Shown: piece after piece, positions 9,355 through 18,802 of the stretch
How positions within the stretch are numbered: the stretch's first letter is position 1
Layout: every line of letters begins with the position of its first letter
NCBI GenBank assembly: GCA_965237785.1
Contig: OZ250159.1
Location: 3,596,001 to 3,660,000, forward strand
Source of the DNA: UBA6522 sp965237785
Lineage (GTDB): Bacteria; Pseudomonadota; Gammaproteobacteria; Steroidobacterales; Rariloculaceae
Reading direction: 5' to 3'
DNA: 64,000 bases
The notes under the pieces: generated by a model
The model's database searches: none
What the model was told of the DNA's origin: nothing
Seen by the model: only the letters and a program-made list of their open reading frames with translations
Program-made: the position numbers and the translations under genes

Positions 9355-9519
9355 ACGACCTGTCCTCGTTGCGTCCAGCAGCCGCACTGCTCGAGTCTTC
9401 CATCCGGTTCCACGTTGACTGGATGAGCGCGGGTCATACCAGGCGGGCAAATCCGGTTGTCTTTAACGTATCAAGTGTGCTCACAATACAGCGCGGTAGC
9501 GTCGGGGTGAGCGGATTTG

Positions 9520-9849
9520 ATGGATCTCACGGATTTACAGAAGCGTCTCAAGGAGTTTGCGGACGAGCGTAACTGGGAGCAATTCCACTCACCGAAGAAC
9601 CTGTCCATGGCGCTTTGCGTTGAGGCGGCGGAACTGCTTGAGCATTTTCAATGGTTGACCGAGGCGCAATCACGTTCGCCGGACTCCGGACAACGGGATG
9701 AAATAGCGGCGGAAATTGCTGACATTCAGATCTACCTCCTCATGATTGCCGACAGACTGGGCGTGGACATAGAAGAGGCAGTGGATGCCAAGATCGAAAG
9801 GAATGCCGTCAAGTACCCGCCGAATGCATCGCCGACGGCTCGGCGATAG
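9520..9849 (+). CDS. MazG-like nucleotide pyrophosphohydrolase
   Basis: A 109-residue all-alpha NTP pyrophosphohydrolase of the MazG-like / RS21-C6 (dCTPase) type, likely a house-cleaning enzyme for non-canonical nucleotides. The metal-binding pattern is visible: EAAELLEHFQWL followed by EIAAEIADIQIYL, the ExxE...ExxD arrangement. The ATG at 9520 is preferred over the adjacent TTG; GGGGTGAG lies upstream. It is monocistronic, just outside the hipB control region. Confidence 0.85.
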   Translation: MDLTDLQKRLKEFADERNWEQFHSPKNLSMALCVEAAELLEHFQWLTEAQSRSPDSGQRDEIAAEIADIQIYLLMIADRLGVDIEEAVDAKIERNAVKYPPNASPTARR

Positions 9850-9924
9850 ACCGCTCGCGACCCGATGACTGTTTACTCTGCGTCGCGGGCCGAGTTCACG
9901 CAAGACGGGTAACGGGTTTCGCCT

Positions 9925-11154
9925 CTACCCAGTCGAAAGCCCCGGCAGCGCGAGGTTGTCTTCGAAGAGGCAGTTGGCTTCCCGGATATCCGAGCGCAGA
10001 ACGCGATCCCGGAACTTGGTGTGTGTCCATTCGCCCACCCAATGTTCCGGGTCCACGAACGTGTACTCGGTCATGAGCGTGTTGCCGTCGTTGAGCATGG
10101 CGATGCGTTCGGTGATCCTGAGTTGGTCGCCGGTGATCACGCCGGCCTGGATCATGTGGTTTTCGTCGGTGAAGCCTTCGGTCTCGATGACCAGCGCGTC
10201 GCCGTCCCAATAGCCGAGCGACTCCCCGCCCCAATTGTTGTCGCGGTAGTTCTCGGACATACGTTCGCGCCCATCGAGAAAAATGACCCGATACTCGTTG
10301 TTGAGTCGAGACACCATGAAGATCGCGGTCGGATACTGGAGCATCATCATGGAGCCGTACCGCGTCATCATCCGCGGCAAGCCGGCCGGATAGCATTGTG
10401 CGGTGGGATCGAAATAACGGTCGCCTCGGGCGGCTGCCTCGAGATAGGCGTCAGAAAAGGCTTGTCCCTTTTCGGTGAACTGTGGCCGAGGCTTGAACTC
10501 ATAGGACCCGTAATTCGCCCGCCACTCATCCTCAGCCCGGTATTGCCACACACCGGTCATGTCGAAGGGCGGGTCGCGCCGCTCCCTGGCCAGATTGTCC
10601 GGGTCCAGCGCGCCCGCCACTTGTCCCGTCGCGGTCGAGTCGCCCAGGCCTTGTCCTTCCGAGACGATGGGCAGTTGCGCCGGTCGAGTCTTGCGCTCGC
10701 GAATTTGCCATGTCTCGTCTTCGGCAGGCGGCACGTAGGCTGTCAACGACGGTATCTGCCGGCGCGCCGCCGGCTCGACCGTGTCCATTCCAAAGGAGGC
10801 GCCGTCGGCGGCGACCAGGCCCTGTAACTGCCCACCCGGCGAACCATCCTTCATGGGATGGATTTTCACGGTGATCTCATCGCCCTCGGACAACGTGGTG
10901 CGGTCGAATCCCTGCCTGACCATGGCCTGGACGCTTCCGCCTTCGATCATCCAGCGCTCTGTCTCGTCTGCGTCGCTGTCGACATTGAGGGTGATGCTCA
11001 TGTGCGGACTGCGCCAGATGAACTGAGTCACCGTACCGGTGACCAACGCAGACGATGTCTGGTCGAAGGCAACGGCCGAATGGTGCGCGTCCGCCGCAAG
11101 AGCCTGAAACAGAAGCAGTACCAATGCAGGGTTAGTCAATCCAGGCTGTTTCAT
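9925..11154 (-). CDS. secreted DUF6152 domain fused to DUF6152-associated domain
   Basis: A 409-residue exported protein. After a signal peptide comes a DUF6152 domain (HHSAVAFDQTSSALVTGTV, residues about 24-125), a proline-rich linker, and a C-terminal domain of the family encoded separately at 6025-7694 (DMTGVWQYRAEDEW, GYWDGDALVIETEGF, TEYTFVDPEHWVGEW). The natural fusion supports a functional link between the two families. It sits at the head of a second DUF6152 locus, with a decayed DUF6152 gene upstream. Confidence 0.8.
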   Translation of the reverse strand: MKQPGLTNPALVLLLFQALAADAHHSAVAFDQTSSALVTGTVTQFIWRSPHMSITLNVDSDADETERWMIEGGSVQAMVRQGFDRTTLSEGDEITVKIHPMKDGSPGGQLQGLVAADGASFGMDTVEPAARRQIPSLTAYVPPAEDETWQIRERKTRPAQLPIVSEGQGLGDSTATGQVAGALDPDNLARERRDPPFDMTGVWQYRAEDEWRANYGSYEFKPRPQFTEKGQAFSDAYLEAAARGDRYFDPTAQCYPAGLPRMMTRYGSMMMLQYPTAIFMVSRLNNEYRVIFLDGRERMSENYRDNNWGGESLGYWDGDALVIETEGFTDENHMIQAGVITGDQLRITERIAMLNDGNTLMTEYTFVDPEHWVGEWTHTKFRDRVLRSDIREANCLFEDNLALPGLSTG

Positions 11155-11170
11155 CGGTTCGCTCCCAGTT

Positions 11171-11468
11171 TCAGGTTTGGTGCGGGTTTTTCAGATCTAG
11201 CGCAAGGTGCCGTCCCCGAGGCGCAATCAATACCGGTCCAGGCATTCGTACGCTTGTACGCGCCCCGTCCATGTCAAGATAATGAGCCTGAATGCGATCG
11301 GTTTCCACGACCGGCGTTGTGCCTTCCCATTGCCCGTGAGGATTCCGCCAGGACGCGGACTCGACGGTGCCGGAAATTTCGATAGTCCGGCTGGTATCGA
11401 AAATTGTGATGCGCCAATGCACCGCAACACGCCAAACAGGCAGTGACCAAAGCGGTTGATCGGGTCAT
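11171..11468 (-). pseudogene. decayed DUF6152 gene (single-base frameshift)
   Basis: The ATG at 11468 opens a signal peptide (MTRSTALVTACLACCGALAHHNF). The expected continuation FDTSRTIEISGTVESASWRNPHG is in the next frame, starting at the AATTTTCG run near 11393. The loss or gain of one T in that homopolymer explains the break. The C-terminal part runs to the stop at 11171 with poorer similarity. It is 16 bp upstream of the intact DUF6152 fusion gene. A sequencing error in the T run would restore it. Confidence 0.65.
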
Positions 11469-11616
11469 TGGAATTCCCCTGACGGATTGTTTGGCTAGAT
11501 ATAGCAGAATAATACGGCGCGCGGCAATTGTCCTTGCCGCGGTTCGATCGGAGGGGATTAACGGAGTCAAGCTCCCTGAAATGGGGATCCGGAATGAGTA
11601 TTTCCAGCTATCCGAT

Positions 11617-14109
11617 TCATGGGCTTGAGATCAGCACGTCGAAACACGCTTGACCGGCGGGCGCGGGTCCCGTGTTGCGGCGATCGAAGACCTCGACCAC
11701 GTAGTCGCCAGCGTCCAACCCTCCCGAAAACGATTCGACACACTGCGCGGGGTTGTCCGGCCGGTAGACGGAGCTGAAGCCGAAGGCAAATTCCTGGCCG
11801 CTCACTTGCCGTCCACTCCGGTACAGGCAGATTCCGGGATTGACCTGATCGTCTGCCTCCGATGTATAGGTGGCCGCAACGGTATGTTTGCCTTCCACGG
11901 CGCGGAACCTGAAAAAACGCCGAACGCCCAGCCTATTGGCGTTGGAATGGCCAACCCGGGCGAAATCAGCCGTGCTGCAGACATTAATCGGTACGCCGTT
12001 AACCGCAAGGCCGGCATAGATCGGAAGCACGTCGGCACTGGGTGGATGGCCCGAATTCGTCTCCTCGCTTCCGTATTCGTCGACGATGGGCGATATCCCC
12101 TGTACTCCAACCAGTGCGTCGATGGCCGCCGCCCGCTCCGGCCAACGCGATTTCAACGCGTGGACAAACGGGAAGATACCGGTCAGCGCCGGTGTCTTCG
12201 GGAGTTCTTCAACGAGCACCACGTAGATCGGACCGAACCCGAGTTCGATTTCGTCGTCGTTCACAGGGTCGAAAAGGTCGTAGAGGATTTCGTGGACCGA
12301 GGCCTCGCTGAACCAACCGGGCCTCGATCGCACCCGCGCGGTGTTCTCGATGTCCCACATCCAACCGCTGCCCTGATGCGGCCCGAACGACGCAGCAAAG
12401 CTGTCTTGCCCGGTGATCATTGCCGAGAACGCATTGGCGAGACCTTCGCTGAACGCCACACGCATGTCCAGCTGATCGCCCGGGCCGTGACCTCCGCCCA
12501 GGCTGTCCGAACGGGACAGCGTGGCCTCGAAGAAGTGTCCCCATTCGTGGGCGATGAGGGTACGGTCGTACTCGTCGGTGTCGTGATCCTGATCGCCGAG
12601 CAGGAAGATCGCGGAGGCGCCATCCGGCCGCTGTCCCGGCGCGATGAAATGGGCGCCACGACCCCGATTGTGGTTGTCCGGGCTCCAGAGCAGTACAAGC
12701 CGGGCGAAATTCACGTTGGGGTCCACGGAGCGAACGAGTTCCATGGCGTCATGGACGACATCCAGAATGGCGAACGGCGCCGCGGTTCGTTTGTCTCCGT
12801 AACTCCTGCCTGTCCATCCCGAGGCCGCGTGAAGGTTTGCGACGACATCATCCGAACCTGTGCGAAGCGGTTTGCTATCCATGGCGTAGAGGGCGTCATC
12901 GCGGGTGTTGTCGAGCACTCGAACATTCCACGATCGATCGCCCGCCGCTATCTCCGCCCGGACGCGTACGAATACCTCCGAATTGGCCGCGGCGTTGAGC
13001 ATATAAGCGCCGTCATCTCCGGCAACCGCCGTATCGACAACGCGATCGCCTTCCATCAGTTGAACCGAAACGCCGCGAACCGGACGGGCTTCGGTGGCTC
13101 CGTAGTCAAGCCGGATGACCGGGCCGCGGATCAACGGCACGAAGTCAAAGCTAATCCGGCCGGAAACGGATACGAGGGTGGCGACGGTGACGAGGACATC
13201 GTCGCTGGCCTGACTCCCGTTGTTATCGGTAACTGTCAGCCGGAACACCAGTTCAGTCGTCACGCCGCCAACGTCCGGAGAGGTGAACCGGACCGCGGAA
13301 CCGGTCTGGTCCAGAGTTACGGGGGATCCGGCGATCTGGGCCCAATGGTACGACCGAATCGTGCCATCGTGGTCCGTGCCGCGTCCGGTCAGGCTGACCG
13401 GAGTGTTCTCATCGACGATACGGTCCGGTCCCGCATCCGCCCTGGGGGGTACGTTGAGCGTGATCGACACCTGATCGGTGGCGGTGGCGCCCAGGTCGTC
13501 GGTAACCGTCAATTGAAAGACCAGGGCGGCCGTCACGAACGTCACCTCCGGCGCGGTGAAGCGTGTCGTGGCCTCGTCCGGGTTCTCCAGCGTGACGGTG
13601 CGTCCGAAAAATTGTGCCCATCCGTAGGAGACAATCGTGCCGTCGCTGTCCTCTCCGCGTCCGGTCAAGGTAACGACGGACCGCTCGTCGGCGACAAGGT
13701 CGGGCCCGGCATCCGCCAGCGGAGGGGTATTGAAGAACATCACGGTCACGGTCGCATCGTCACTGGCAGTCCCGCCACGCTCGTCCGTGACAGTCAGCCG
13801 AAAGACCAGATCGGCAGTGCCGCTCGCCGCGTCAGGCGCCGTGAACCGGGCAACCGGTGAGTCTGCGTCATCGAGCGTGACTGCTGGGCCGGAGACCTGT
13901 GTCCAGCGGTACGACTGGACAATGCCGTCGCCGTCGGTGCCGCGTCCGGACAGCGTGACCCGGGAACGTTCTTCCACGGAGAGATCGGGCCCGGCGTCCG
14001 CAACCGGAGGCTCGTTGGCGGGCGTATTGTCCGAGCCGCCGCAGCCGGTCAGGAGCCAGGCCAGCACAAGGAGCGTGGTGACTATTGTCCCTGGCGTGCT
14101 TGCGGGCAT
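11617..14109 (-). CDS. lipoprotein with three PKD-like domains and a zinc-protease HExxH motif
   Basis: An 830-residue surface or periplasmic lipoprotein: a signal peptide ends in the lipobox LLTGC. Three tandem Ig-like PKD repeats follow at about residues 35-310, each with an ADAGPD start and RLTVTD or QLTVTD end. A beta domain (VSGRISFDF) comes next, then a region with HEWGHFFE at about 519, the HExxH signature of zinc metalloproteases, followed by AFSEGLANAFSAM, and a C-terminal beta domain. The overall plan resembles a secreted adhesive protease, but I do not recognise a named peptidase family around the motif. An upstream secreted protein 53 bp away is probably cotranscribed. Confidence 0.75.
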   Translation of the reverse strand: MPASTPGTIVTTLLVLAWLLTGCGGSDNTPANEPPVADAGPDLSVEERSRVTLSGRGTDGDGIVQSYRWTQVSGPAVTLDDADSPVARFTAPDAASGTADLVFRLTVTDERGGTASDDATVTVMFFNTPPLADAGPDLVADERSVVTLTGRGEDSDGTIVSYGWAQFFGRTVTLENPDEATTRFTAPEVTFVTAALVFQLTVTDDLGATATDQVSITLNVPPRADAGPDRIVDENTPVSLTGRGTDHDGTIRSYHWAQIAGSPVTLDQTGSAVRFTSPDVGGVTTELVFRLTVTDNNGSQASDDVLVTVATLVSVSGRISFDFVPLIRGPVIRLDYGATEARPVRGVSVQLMEGDRVVDTAVAGDDGAYMLNAAANSEVFVRVRAEIAAGDRSWNVRVLDNTRDDALYAMDSKPLRTGSDDVVANLHAASGWTGRSYGDKRTAAPFAILDVVHDAMELVRSVDPNVNFARLVLLWSPDNHNRGRGAHFIAPGQRPDGASAIFLLGDQDHDTDEYDRTLIAHEWGHFFEATLSRSDSLGGGHGPGDQLDMRVAFSEGLANAFSAMITGQDSFAASFGPHQGSGWMWDIENTARVRSRPGWFSEASVHEILYDLFDPVNDDEIELGFGPIYVVLVEELPKTPALTGIFPFVHALKSRWPERAAAIDALVGVQGISPIVDEYGSEETNSGHPPSADVLPIYAGLAVNGVPINVCSTADFARVGHSNANRLGVRRFFRFRAVEGKHTVAATYTSEADDQVNPGICLYRSGRQVSGQEFAFGFSSVYRPDNPAQCVESFSGGLDAGDYVVEVFDRRNTGPAPAGQACFDVLISSP

Positions 14110-14162
14110 TTTGTCGGGGCGTCTCCAGGCTACGTAGCTCGATCAGGTAACTTCAGTCGGGC

Positions 14163-14693
14163 TCACGGCGTTCCGGCCGGCAGGGAGTGGATTGCATCCC
14201 CCGATGCGTCCGTGTTCAACGTGCCGAGCTGCGTCGGTTCCCGGTCGATGTCTCCGACCGGAATGAGGACGGTGATCTGGCCAGCCTGAACTTGTCCACC
14301 CGTCTCGCCTTGAACAAGCACGGAGAAGCGCAGCGGCCCCTCCAGGTAGGGCGTCACCGTGAGTGTTCGCTCCACCGCCATCCCGGAATTCAATTCGGGA
14401 ATCGAGAAACGCTCGGGTGAAACGATCGCGCCTTCAACGGCATACACCTGTCCCACCAGCGAGGTAACGGTCAGTGGCGAGGAAACGGTTATGCGGATCG
14501 GCAACGGCTGTCCCAATTCGCCCGGTCCGGGGGGGTCGTATCCAAGCCGGATGGGACTGGACGGCGCTTCCATTGCACCGGCCGAGCCGAGAGGCGGAGT
14601 CGCTGGGGCGTTGCGCTCGCTCGTCGTGTCGGCTCGGAGGTTTCCAAGAACCAAAAACAACGCGCCCACGGCGCACACGACCATCGGTTTCAT
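14163..14693 (-). CDS. hypothetical secreted protein
   Basis: A 176-residue protein with a signal peptide (MKPMVVCAVGALFLVLGN) and an all-beta looking body (PLPIRITVSSPLTVTSLVGQ, RTLTVTPYLEGPLRFSVLV), suggesting one Ig-like domain. I do not recognise a family. It precedes the PKD lipoprotein gene by 53 bp on the same strand and may be its secreted partner. Confidence 0.6.
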   Translation of the reverse strand: MKPMVVCAVGALFLVLGNLRADTTSERNAPATPPLGSAGAMEAPSSPIRLGYDPPGPGELGQPLPIRITVSSPLTVTSLVGQVYAVEGAIVSPERFSIPELNSGMAVERTLTVTPYLEGPLRFSVLVQGETGGQVQAGQITVLIPVGDIDREPTQLGTLNTDASGDAIHSLPAGTP

Positions 14694-14767
14694 TCGATCG
14701 CGCCAATACTCATCAAAATCGATTCCATCTCATCTGTTGCAGCGAGTTCCGGTAGTTGCACCAAGGC

Positions 14768-15298
14768 TTAATTCCACGTCCCGGCAGGGCCGTCATCGCG
14801 AAACGCGTCCCGAACGCCGGCGATCAATTCCTGTTGCGGGGCGGAGGCTCCTTCGACAGCCGCAATCTCCTCCATCAGTGAAAGTGTTGATTCTACTTGG
14901 CTGTCAGAGAATCGTTTGCTACCAGGTGCAACGACGTCTTGAACCTGGTTTCGGAGAATCTGCCCGTCGCCCACCAGGTGCGCGCTGGAGACGAGCAGAT
15001 CCCTGGCTGCTTGTTCGTCAAGTCCGAACGTCCGCTCAAAGCTCATGAGCAACGCCTGCTTTTGCTCTGCGCTCATGTCGCCATCCGCCTTGGCGACACC
15101 GACCGCGAGAACGGCGACCACCTCCATCGGGTCCTCCAGGCCGAATAGCGGATTGGCCTCGAACTTTTGACGCCAAGCGCGCCTGCGTCTGAGGAGAAAG
15201 GGATTCAAGCCTCCGAGATCGATGCCGGCATCGGCAAGGCGATTGAGCAACACCACGACGGTCACTATCATGCCGAGCAAGCCGAGCAGATACGGCAT
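14768..15298 (-). CDS. membrane-anchored TerB-domain protein
   Basis: About 176 residues. The ATG at 15298 gives an N-terminal membrane anchor (MPYLLGLLGMIVTVVVLL) and a basic RRRR segment, then a helical TerB/DjlA-N-like domain (PMEVVAVLAVGVAKADGDMS, with acidic KADGD where TerB domains often bind metal). Role unknown; TerB domains occur in stress and membrane-associated complexes. The frame is open upstream but overlaps the preceding small gene, which ends three bases before this start, so the two are coupled. Confidence 0.72.
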   Translation of the reverse strand: MPYLLGLLGMIVTVVVLLNRLADAGIDLGGLNPFLLRRRRAWRQKFEANPLFGLEDPMEVVAVLAVGVAKADGDMSAEQKQALLMSFERTFGLDEQAARDLLVSSAHLVGDGQILRNQVQDVVAPGSKRFSDSQVESTLSLMEEIAAVEGASAPQQELIAGVRDAFRDDGPAGTWN

Positions 15299-15300
15299 TT

Positions 15301-15471
15301 CTATTTGCCCCGGTTGCCGCCGCCTGCGCGCCTGCGGCGGTTCTCGATATCGACCAGGAATTGGTCGCGGCGTTCCGGGGATATCTGGATCGACAACGCC
15401 AGGCAAGCGGCGAGACAGGCGCTGACGGTCCCCAGCATCGCTGCCGCCAGCCAGGTGTCCTTCTTGCTCAT
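15301..15471 (-). CDS. small single-pass membrane protein
   Basis: A 56-residue protein from ATG 15471: MSKKDTWLAAAMLGTVSACL gives one transmembrane helix, followed by a charged tail (SPERRDQFLVDIENRRRR). Its stop abuts the start of the TerB-domain gene, so it is likely the first gene of a two-gene operon. No family recognised; the reality of the gene rests on the tight coupling and hydrophobic pattern. Confidence 0.5.
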   Translation of the reverse strand: MSKKDTWLAAAMLGTVSACLAACLALSIQISPERRDQFLVDIENRRRRAGGGNRGK

Positions 15472-15729
15472 GTAAGTGACTGATGCCAAAGCGTGCGCCC
15501 TCAATTCCCTGTGAGCGTCTCTGACGTCAGCCGCTACCAGCGGACATCAATAACGCGACGATCGAGAATGTGCGAGAAAACCGAGTGGAAACCATAACCC
15601 TATCGCTGCTCCCGACAGACCGGAATGATAACATTCGCGGGGTTGACGCTTCCGCGTAGACTGCCCGTGGCAGCCCGGACCGCAACTGCATTTTCGTCCA
15701 TTGTCTCCAGGAAGATTCCCGACGCGCCA

Positions 15730-16680
15730 ATGAAGCATCTGGCCATCCTTGATGATTATCAGAATGTGGCGTTGACGACCGCCGATTGGTCGCCGTTGGC
15801 GAACGACGTGGCGATCACGGTGTTCAACGATCATCTGGACGATGAGCACGCGCTCGCCGGGCGGCTCCGCGATTTTGAAATCATTTGCGTGATGCGCGAA
15901 CGGACGCCGTTTCCGCGCTCGCTTCTGGCACGGTTGCCCAAGTTGGAGCATCTTTTTACACCCGGGATGGGGAACGCATCCATTGACGTGGCGGCCGCTC
16001 GCAGCCAGAGCGTGGTGGTCTCAGGCTCGCCGACGCTGGCGCACCCGACCGTGGAATTGACCTGGGGGCTGATCCTGGCGCGGACTCGAAGAATTTCCAC
16101 GGACGAGCGGGAGACTCGCGCCGGGCGCTGGCAAACGACCATCGGTGTCGGGCTCAAGGGCAAGACGCTCGGCATCATCGGGCTGGGGCGCATTGGGGCT
16201 GAAGTCGCGAGGGTAGGTCAGGCATTCGGCATGAAGGTGATGGCCTGGAGCCAAAACCTGACGCCGGAGCGATGTGCCGATATCGGTGCCGCGTACGCCG
16301 GCAAGGAGGAACTGCTGCGCACCGCCGACATCGTAACGATCCATTTGCGGCTGGGCGACCGGACCCGGTCGCTGATTTCACGCCCGGAGTTTGGACTGAT
16401 GAAAAACTCCGCCTGCCTGATCAACACCTCCCGCGGACCCATCGTTGACGAGGTCGCTCTGGTCGAAGCTCTGGAGGCAGGCGCCATCGGCGGTGCCGGA
16501 CTGGATGTATTTGACGTCGAACCCCTGCCGCTGGATCATCCGCTGCGCAGCGCCCCCAATACGCTCATCACGCCGCACCTGGGCTTTGTGACCGTGGAGA
16601 ATTATCAGGTCTTTTCCCAGGCGGCTGTGGAAAACATTCGATCCTGGCTCGACGGCAAACCCATCAACACGCTAGGTTGA
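15730..16680 (+). CDS. D-2-hydroxyacid dehydrogenase (NAD-dependent)
   Basis: A 316-residue enzyme of the D-isomer-specific 2-hydroxyacid dehydrogenase family, interconverting 2-oxo and D-2-hydroxy acids. It has the Rossmann motif GIIGLGRIGAEVAR, the catalytic Arg region INTSRGPIVDE, the Glu in DVFDVEPLPLDHPL and the catalytic His in ITPHLG. The ATG at 15730 gives MKHLAILDDYQN, the usual N-terminus of this subgroup; the frame extends upstream without similarity. Substrate cannot be told from sequence. The gene stands alone ahead of the cytochrome/propeller cluster. Confidence 0.88.
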   Translation: MKHLAILDDYQNVALTTADWSPLANDVAITVFNDHLDDEHALAGRLRDFEIICVMRERTPFPRSLLARLPKLEHLFTPGMGNASIDVAAARSQSVVVSGSPTLAHPTVELTWGLILARTRRISTDERETRAGRWQTTIGVGLKGKTLGIIGLGRIGAEVARVGQAFGMKVMAWSQNLTPERCADIGAAYAGKEELLRTADIVTIHLRLGDRTRSLISRPEFGLMKNSACLINTSRGPIVDEVALVEALEAGAIGGAGLDVFDVEPLPLDHPLRSAPNTLITPHLGFVTVENYQVFSQAAVENIRSWLDGKPINTLG

Positions 16681-16784
16681 GCGCTCCGCTTCCTCCTGGC
16701 CCGTGAGTCAATACCATGTACGGCACGCCGCCGGCTCAACCGCCGAAGCGCAAGTCTTTGTGAAGATCGGCAACAGGGTTGGGC

Positions 16785-16790
16785 TATAAT
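16785..16790 (+). promoter_or_regulatory. candidate -10 element (TATAAT) of the cytochrome/propeller cluster
   Basis: A consensus TATAAT inside TTGGGCTATAAT, 32 bases upstream of the first cytochrome gene. The same TTGGGCTATA core recurs ahead of the second copy (18735-18745). No well-spaced -35 is obvious; TTGTGA at 16758 is 21 bases upstream. Confidence 0.45.
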
Positions 16791-16821
16791 CCTCGCCCGG
16801 CCAGTGCAGAGCGACACAGAC

Positions 16822-18657
16822 ATGACCAGATTTCCCGCGAACATCCCAGACGTTATCGGACTTGCTGCATCGGTAGACAAGCCGGGCGGCCCCGGCGCAA
16901 CCCGGCGCGCGTTCGCGGGATGCCGCTGGCAACTGGCGCTGATTTGCTGCGGATTGTTTTTGGGCGGGGTGGCATCGGCCCAGAGTTCCGTCGACGAATT
17001 GATTTCCCGCGGCAACGAGCTGTTCCACTCCGATATCGGCTGCTGGGTGTGTCACGGGCCGACGGCCGAGGGTCTGGTGGGTCCCACGCTGCACTTCGGG
17101 CCCACGCCGGTGGACATCTTCGATCAGCTTGAGAGCAACCCCATAATGGGGGTGATCGTCTCGGAGATGGATCCCAGCGACGCCGATCTCGAGGCGATCT
17201 CGATGTACATTCGCACGCTGGCGGATCTGCCGTTGGATTTGGGCATGGTGGATGGATGGCGTTCGGCGCTGGCGACGGTAAAGTCGAACCAGGCGGCGGA
17301 GTTGGAGTTCGCAAAGACGCCGCGGGATCTGCAGGTGGAGGCGGTGGAGACGTTTGCCTCGGTGCAGGAGACCTGGACCCGGCGCGCGAAGGAAGGGACT
17401 CTCGAGAGTCACTACCAAACCGAGGTGGTAGCCACCTTCGACCCGGGCGAGCCCAAGTTCGAGCCGCAGCCCGGCAAGACCTACTTCTACGAGAACGTGG
17501 GTACGACCAGTTCACCGTCGGTGCTGTTCGACGGGTACGTGGCGCCCGCCAGTAACCAGATCGTCGTTGGCGATGCCGAGACCAAGGAGATTATTGCCAG
17601 CTACATGCTTCCGGAAGCACTGCGCGCCACTGTCCATGGCACGGTAATGTCCCCGGACGGACGGTATATCTACATCATCGGAGCGCGGCCCGGCGACGCG
17701 GATATGATGCATGACGTCAACAGCTCGGCGACACTGATCAAGGCGGACGCCGTGACCCTGCAACCGATCAAGCAGTTCACCATCGGCGGCCGCATACACC
17801 ACTCGCAGGCGTTCCGGGACTATGTTCTTATCGACATGTTCGCCCGCGACCCCGATGGGCTGGCCATCATGTTGCTGGATCCCGAGACCGACGAGATTGT
17901 GGGAGGCGTAAAGGATGTCGATCTGGGCGGCTTCGCCTACACCGCGTGGTCCGACAAGGACTACGAGTATATCTACGCGTTGATGGAGCCTGCGGGATAC
18001 GCTCCCGGCCGCGCCACTGGCATGTTCGCCGCTGTCAGCATGTACCAGGGCCGCCTCACGGCCATGCGCCCGTTCTGGATCGCCAGAATCAATCCGGACA
18101 CATGGACGGTGGAGCAGGAGTATCCGATTCCGGGTTACCGGCCCAACTGGCTCGTCGTGGATACGGCCAAGGAACACATGTATGTCGTCAATTCACTGTC
18201 CAACGCCTCCAAGATAAGCATCGAGACCGGTGAGGTCGTATGGACCAACGGCACCGGCATCGGGCCCTATGGCGCGTCGTTGAATATTGATGAGACCGAG
18301 CTGTGGATCGCCGACAAGGGCGAGGGCGCGCACCACCTGGGCCGTACCATCACCATCATGGATACCCAGACCGGGCACGCGACGGAAACCCTTTACGGCG
18401 GGTACAAGGTGGACCACGTCCTGCTTGCGCCCAACGGCAAGGAGATGTGGGCCACGAGCAATGGCGAGGGTCGGATCTTCGTCTACGATGCCGAGACCAG
18501 GGAGCTGACGAATATCATCGACATGCCCGGCAACGGGGACGCCCACGGCCTGGTCTGGGTGAACTACGATGAAGCGGGCCAACCCCGTGTCGTGAGAGAC
18601 CAGGGGAATTTCCACGGCGGCGTCAATCCGATGCTGGGTAATGCGTTGAACTTCTAG
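16822..18657 (+). CDS. periplasmic cytochrome c / beta-propeller protein, copy 1
   Basis: About 611 residues: an exported N-terminus, then a mono-haem cytochrome c domain (haem motif CWVCH within HSDIGCWVCHGPTAEG, ending AISMYIRTLADLP), then a long C-terminal YVTN/quinoprotein-like beta-propeller. The propeller has conserved His clusters (RIHHSQ, AHHLGRT, GDAHGLVWV, QGNFHGG) that could hold a metal. The domain plan recalls cytochrome cd1 nitrite reductase and NirN, but I cannot align the d1-haem ligands, so the activity is unknown. Start chosen at ATG 16822; a GTG at 16804 is in frame. It is first of five same-strand genes including SCO and CcdA-like maturation factors. Confidence 0.8.
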   Translation: MTRFPANIPDVIGLAASVDKPGGPGATRRAFAGCRWQLALICCGLFLGGVASAQSSVDELISRGNELFHSDIGCWVCHGPTAEGLVGPTLHFGPTPVDIFDQLESNPIMGVIVSEMDPSDADLEAISMYIRTLADLPLDLGMVDGWRSALATVKSNQAAELEFAKTPRDLQVEAVETFASVQETWTRRAKEGTLESHYQTEVVATFDPGEPKFEPQPGKTYFYENVGTTSSPSVLFDGYVAPASNQIVVGDAETKEIIASYMLPEALRATVHGTVMSPDGRYIYIIGARPGDADMMHDVNSSATLIKADAVTLQPIKQFTIGGRIHHSQAFRDYVLIDMFARDPDGLAIMLLDPETDEIVGGVKDVDLGGFAYTAWSDKDYEYIYALMEPAGYAPGRATGMFAAVSMYQGRLTAMRPFWIARINPDTWTVEQEYPIPGYRPNWLVVDTAKEHMYVVNSLSNASKISIETGEVVWTNGTGIGPYGASLNIDETELWIADKGEGAHHLGRTITIMDTQTGHATETLYGGYKVDHVLLAPNGKEMWATSNGEGRIFVYDAETRELTNIIDMPGNGDAHGLVWVNYDEAGQPRVVRDQGNFHGGVNPMLGNALNF

Positions 18658-18712
18658 CCCGGAAGTGTCCCCGAGGTTCGGCGCGGGGGCATTCGTCCGA
18701 AAGTTGCAGGCT

Positions 18713-18745
18713 GCGCCTTGGGCTGCATGCGCCTTGGGCTATACT
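18713..18745 (+). promoter_or_regulatory. candidate promoter of the second cytochrome/propeller gene
   Basis: GCGCCTTGGGCT occurs twice 16 bp apart (18713-18724 and 18729-18740). The first copy supplies TTGGGC (18718-18723) as a -35-like box, and the second leads into TATACT (18740-18745), 16 bp downstream. This would allow copy 2 to be expressed separately from copy 1. Confidence 0.5.
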
Positions 18746-18802
18746 TCCCGATCCGGTCGCCACTTGGCAGACGTATTCAATTTCTAGCGGGAGTCAGCCG
18801 GC

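Noticed and set aside
11650..13860. 736-codon frame antisense to the PKD lipoprotein
   Set aside because: Mirror of a real gene whose domains are clear; the antisense product has no recognisable motif.
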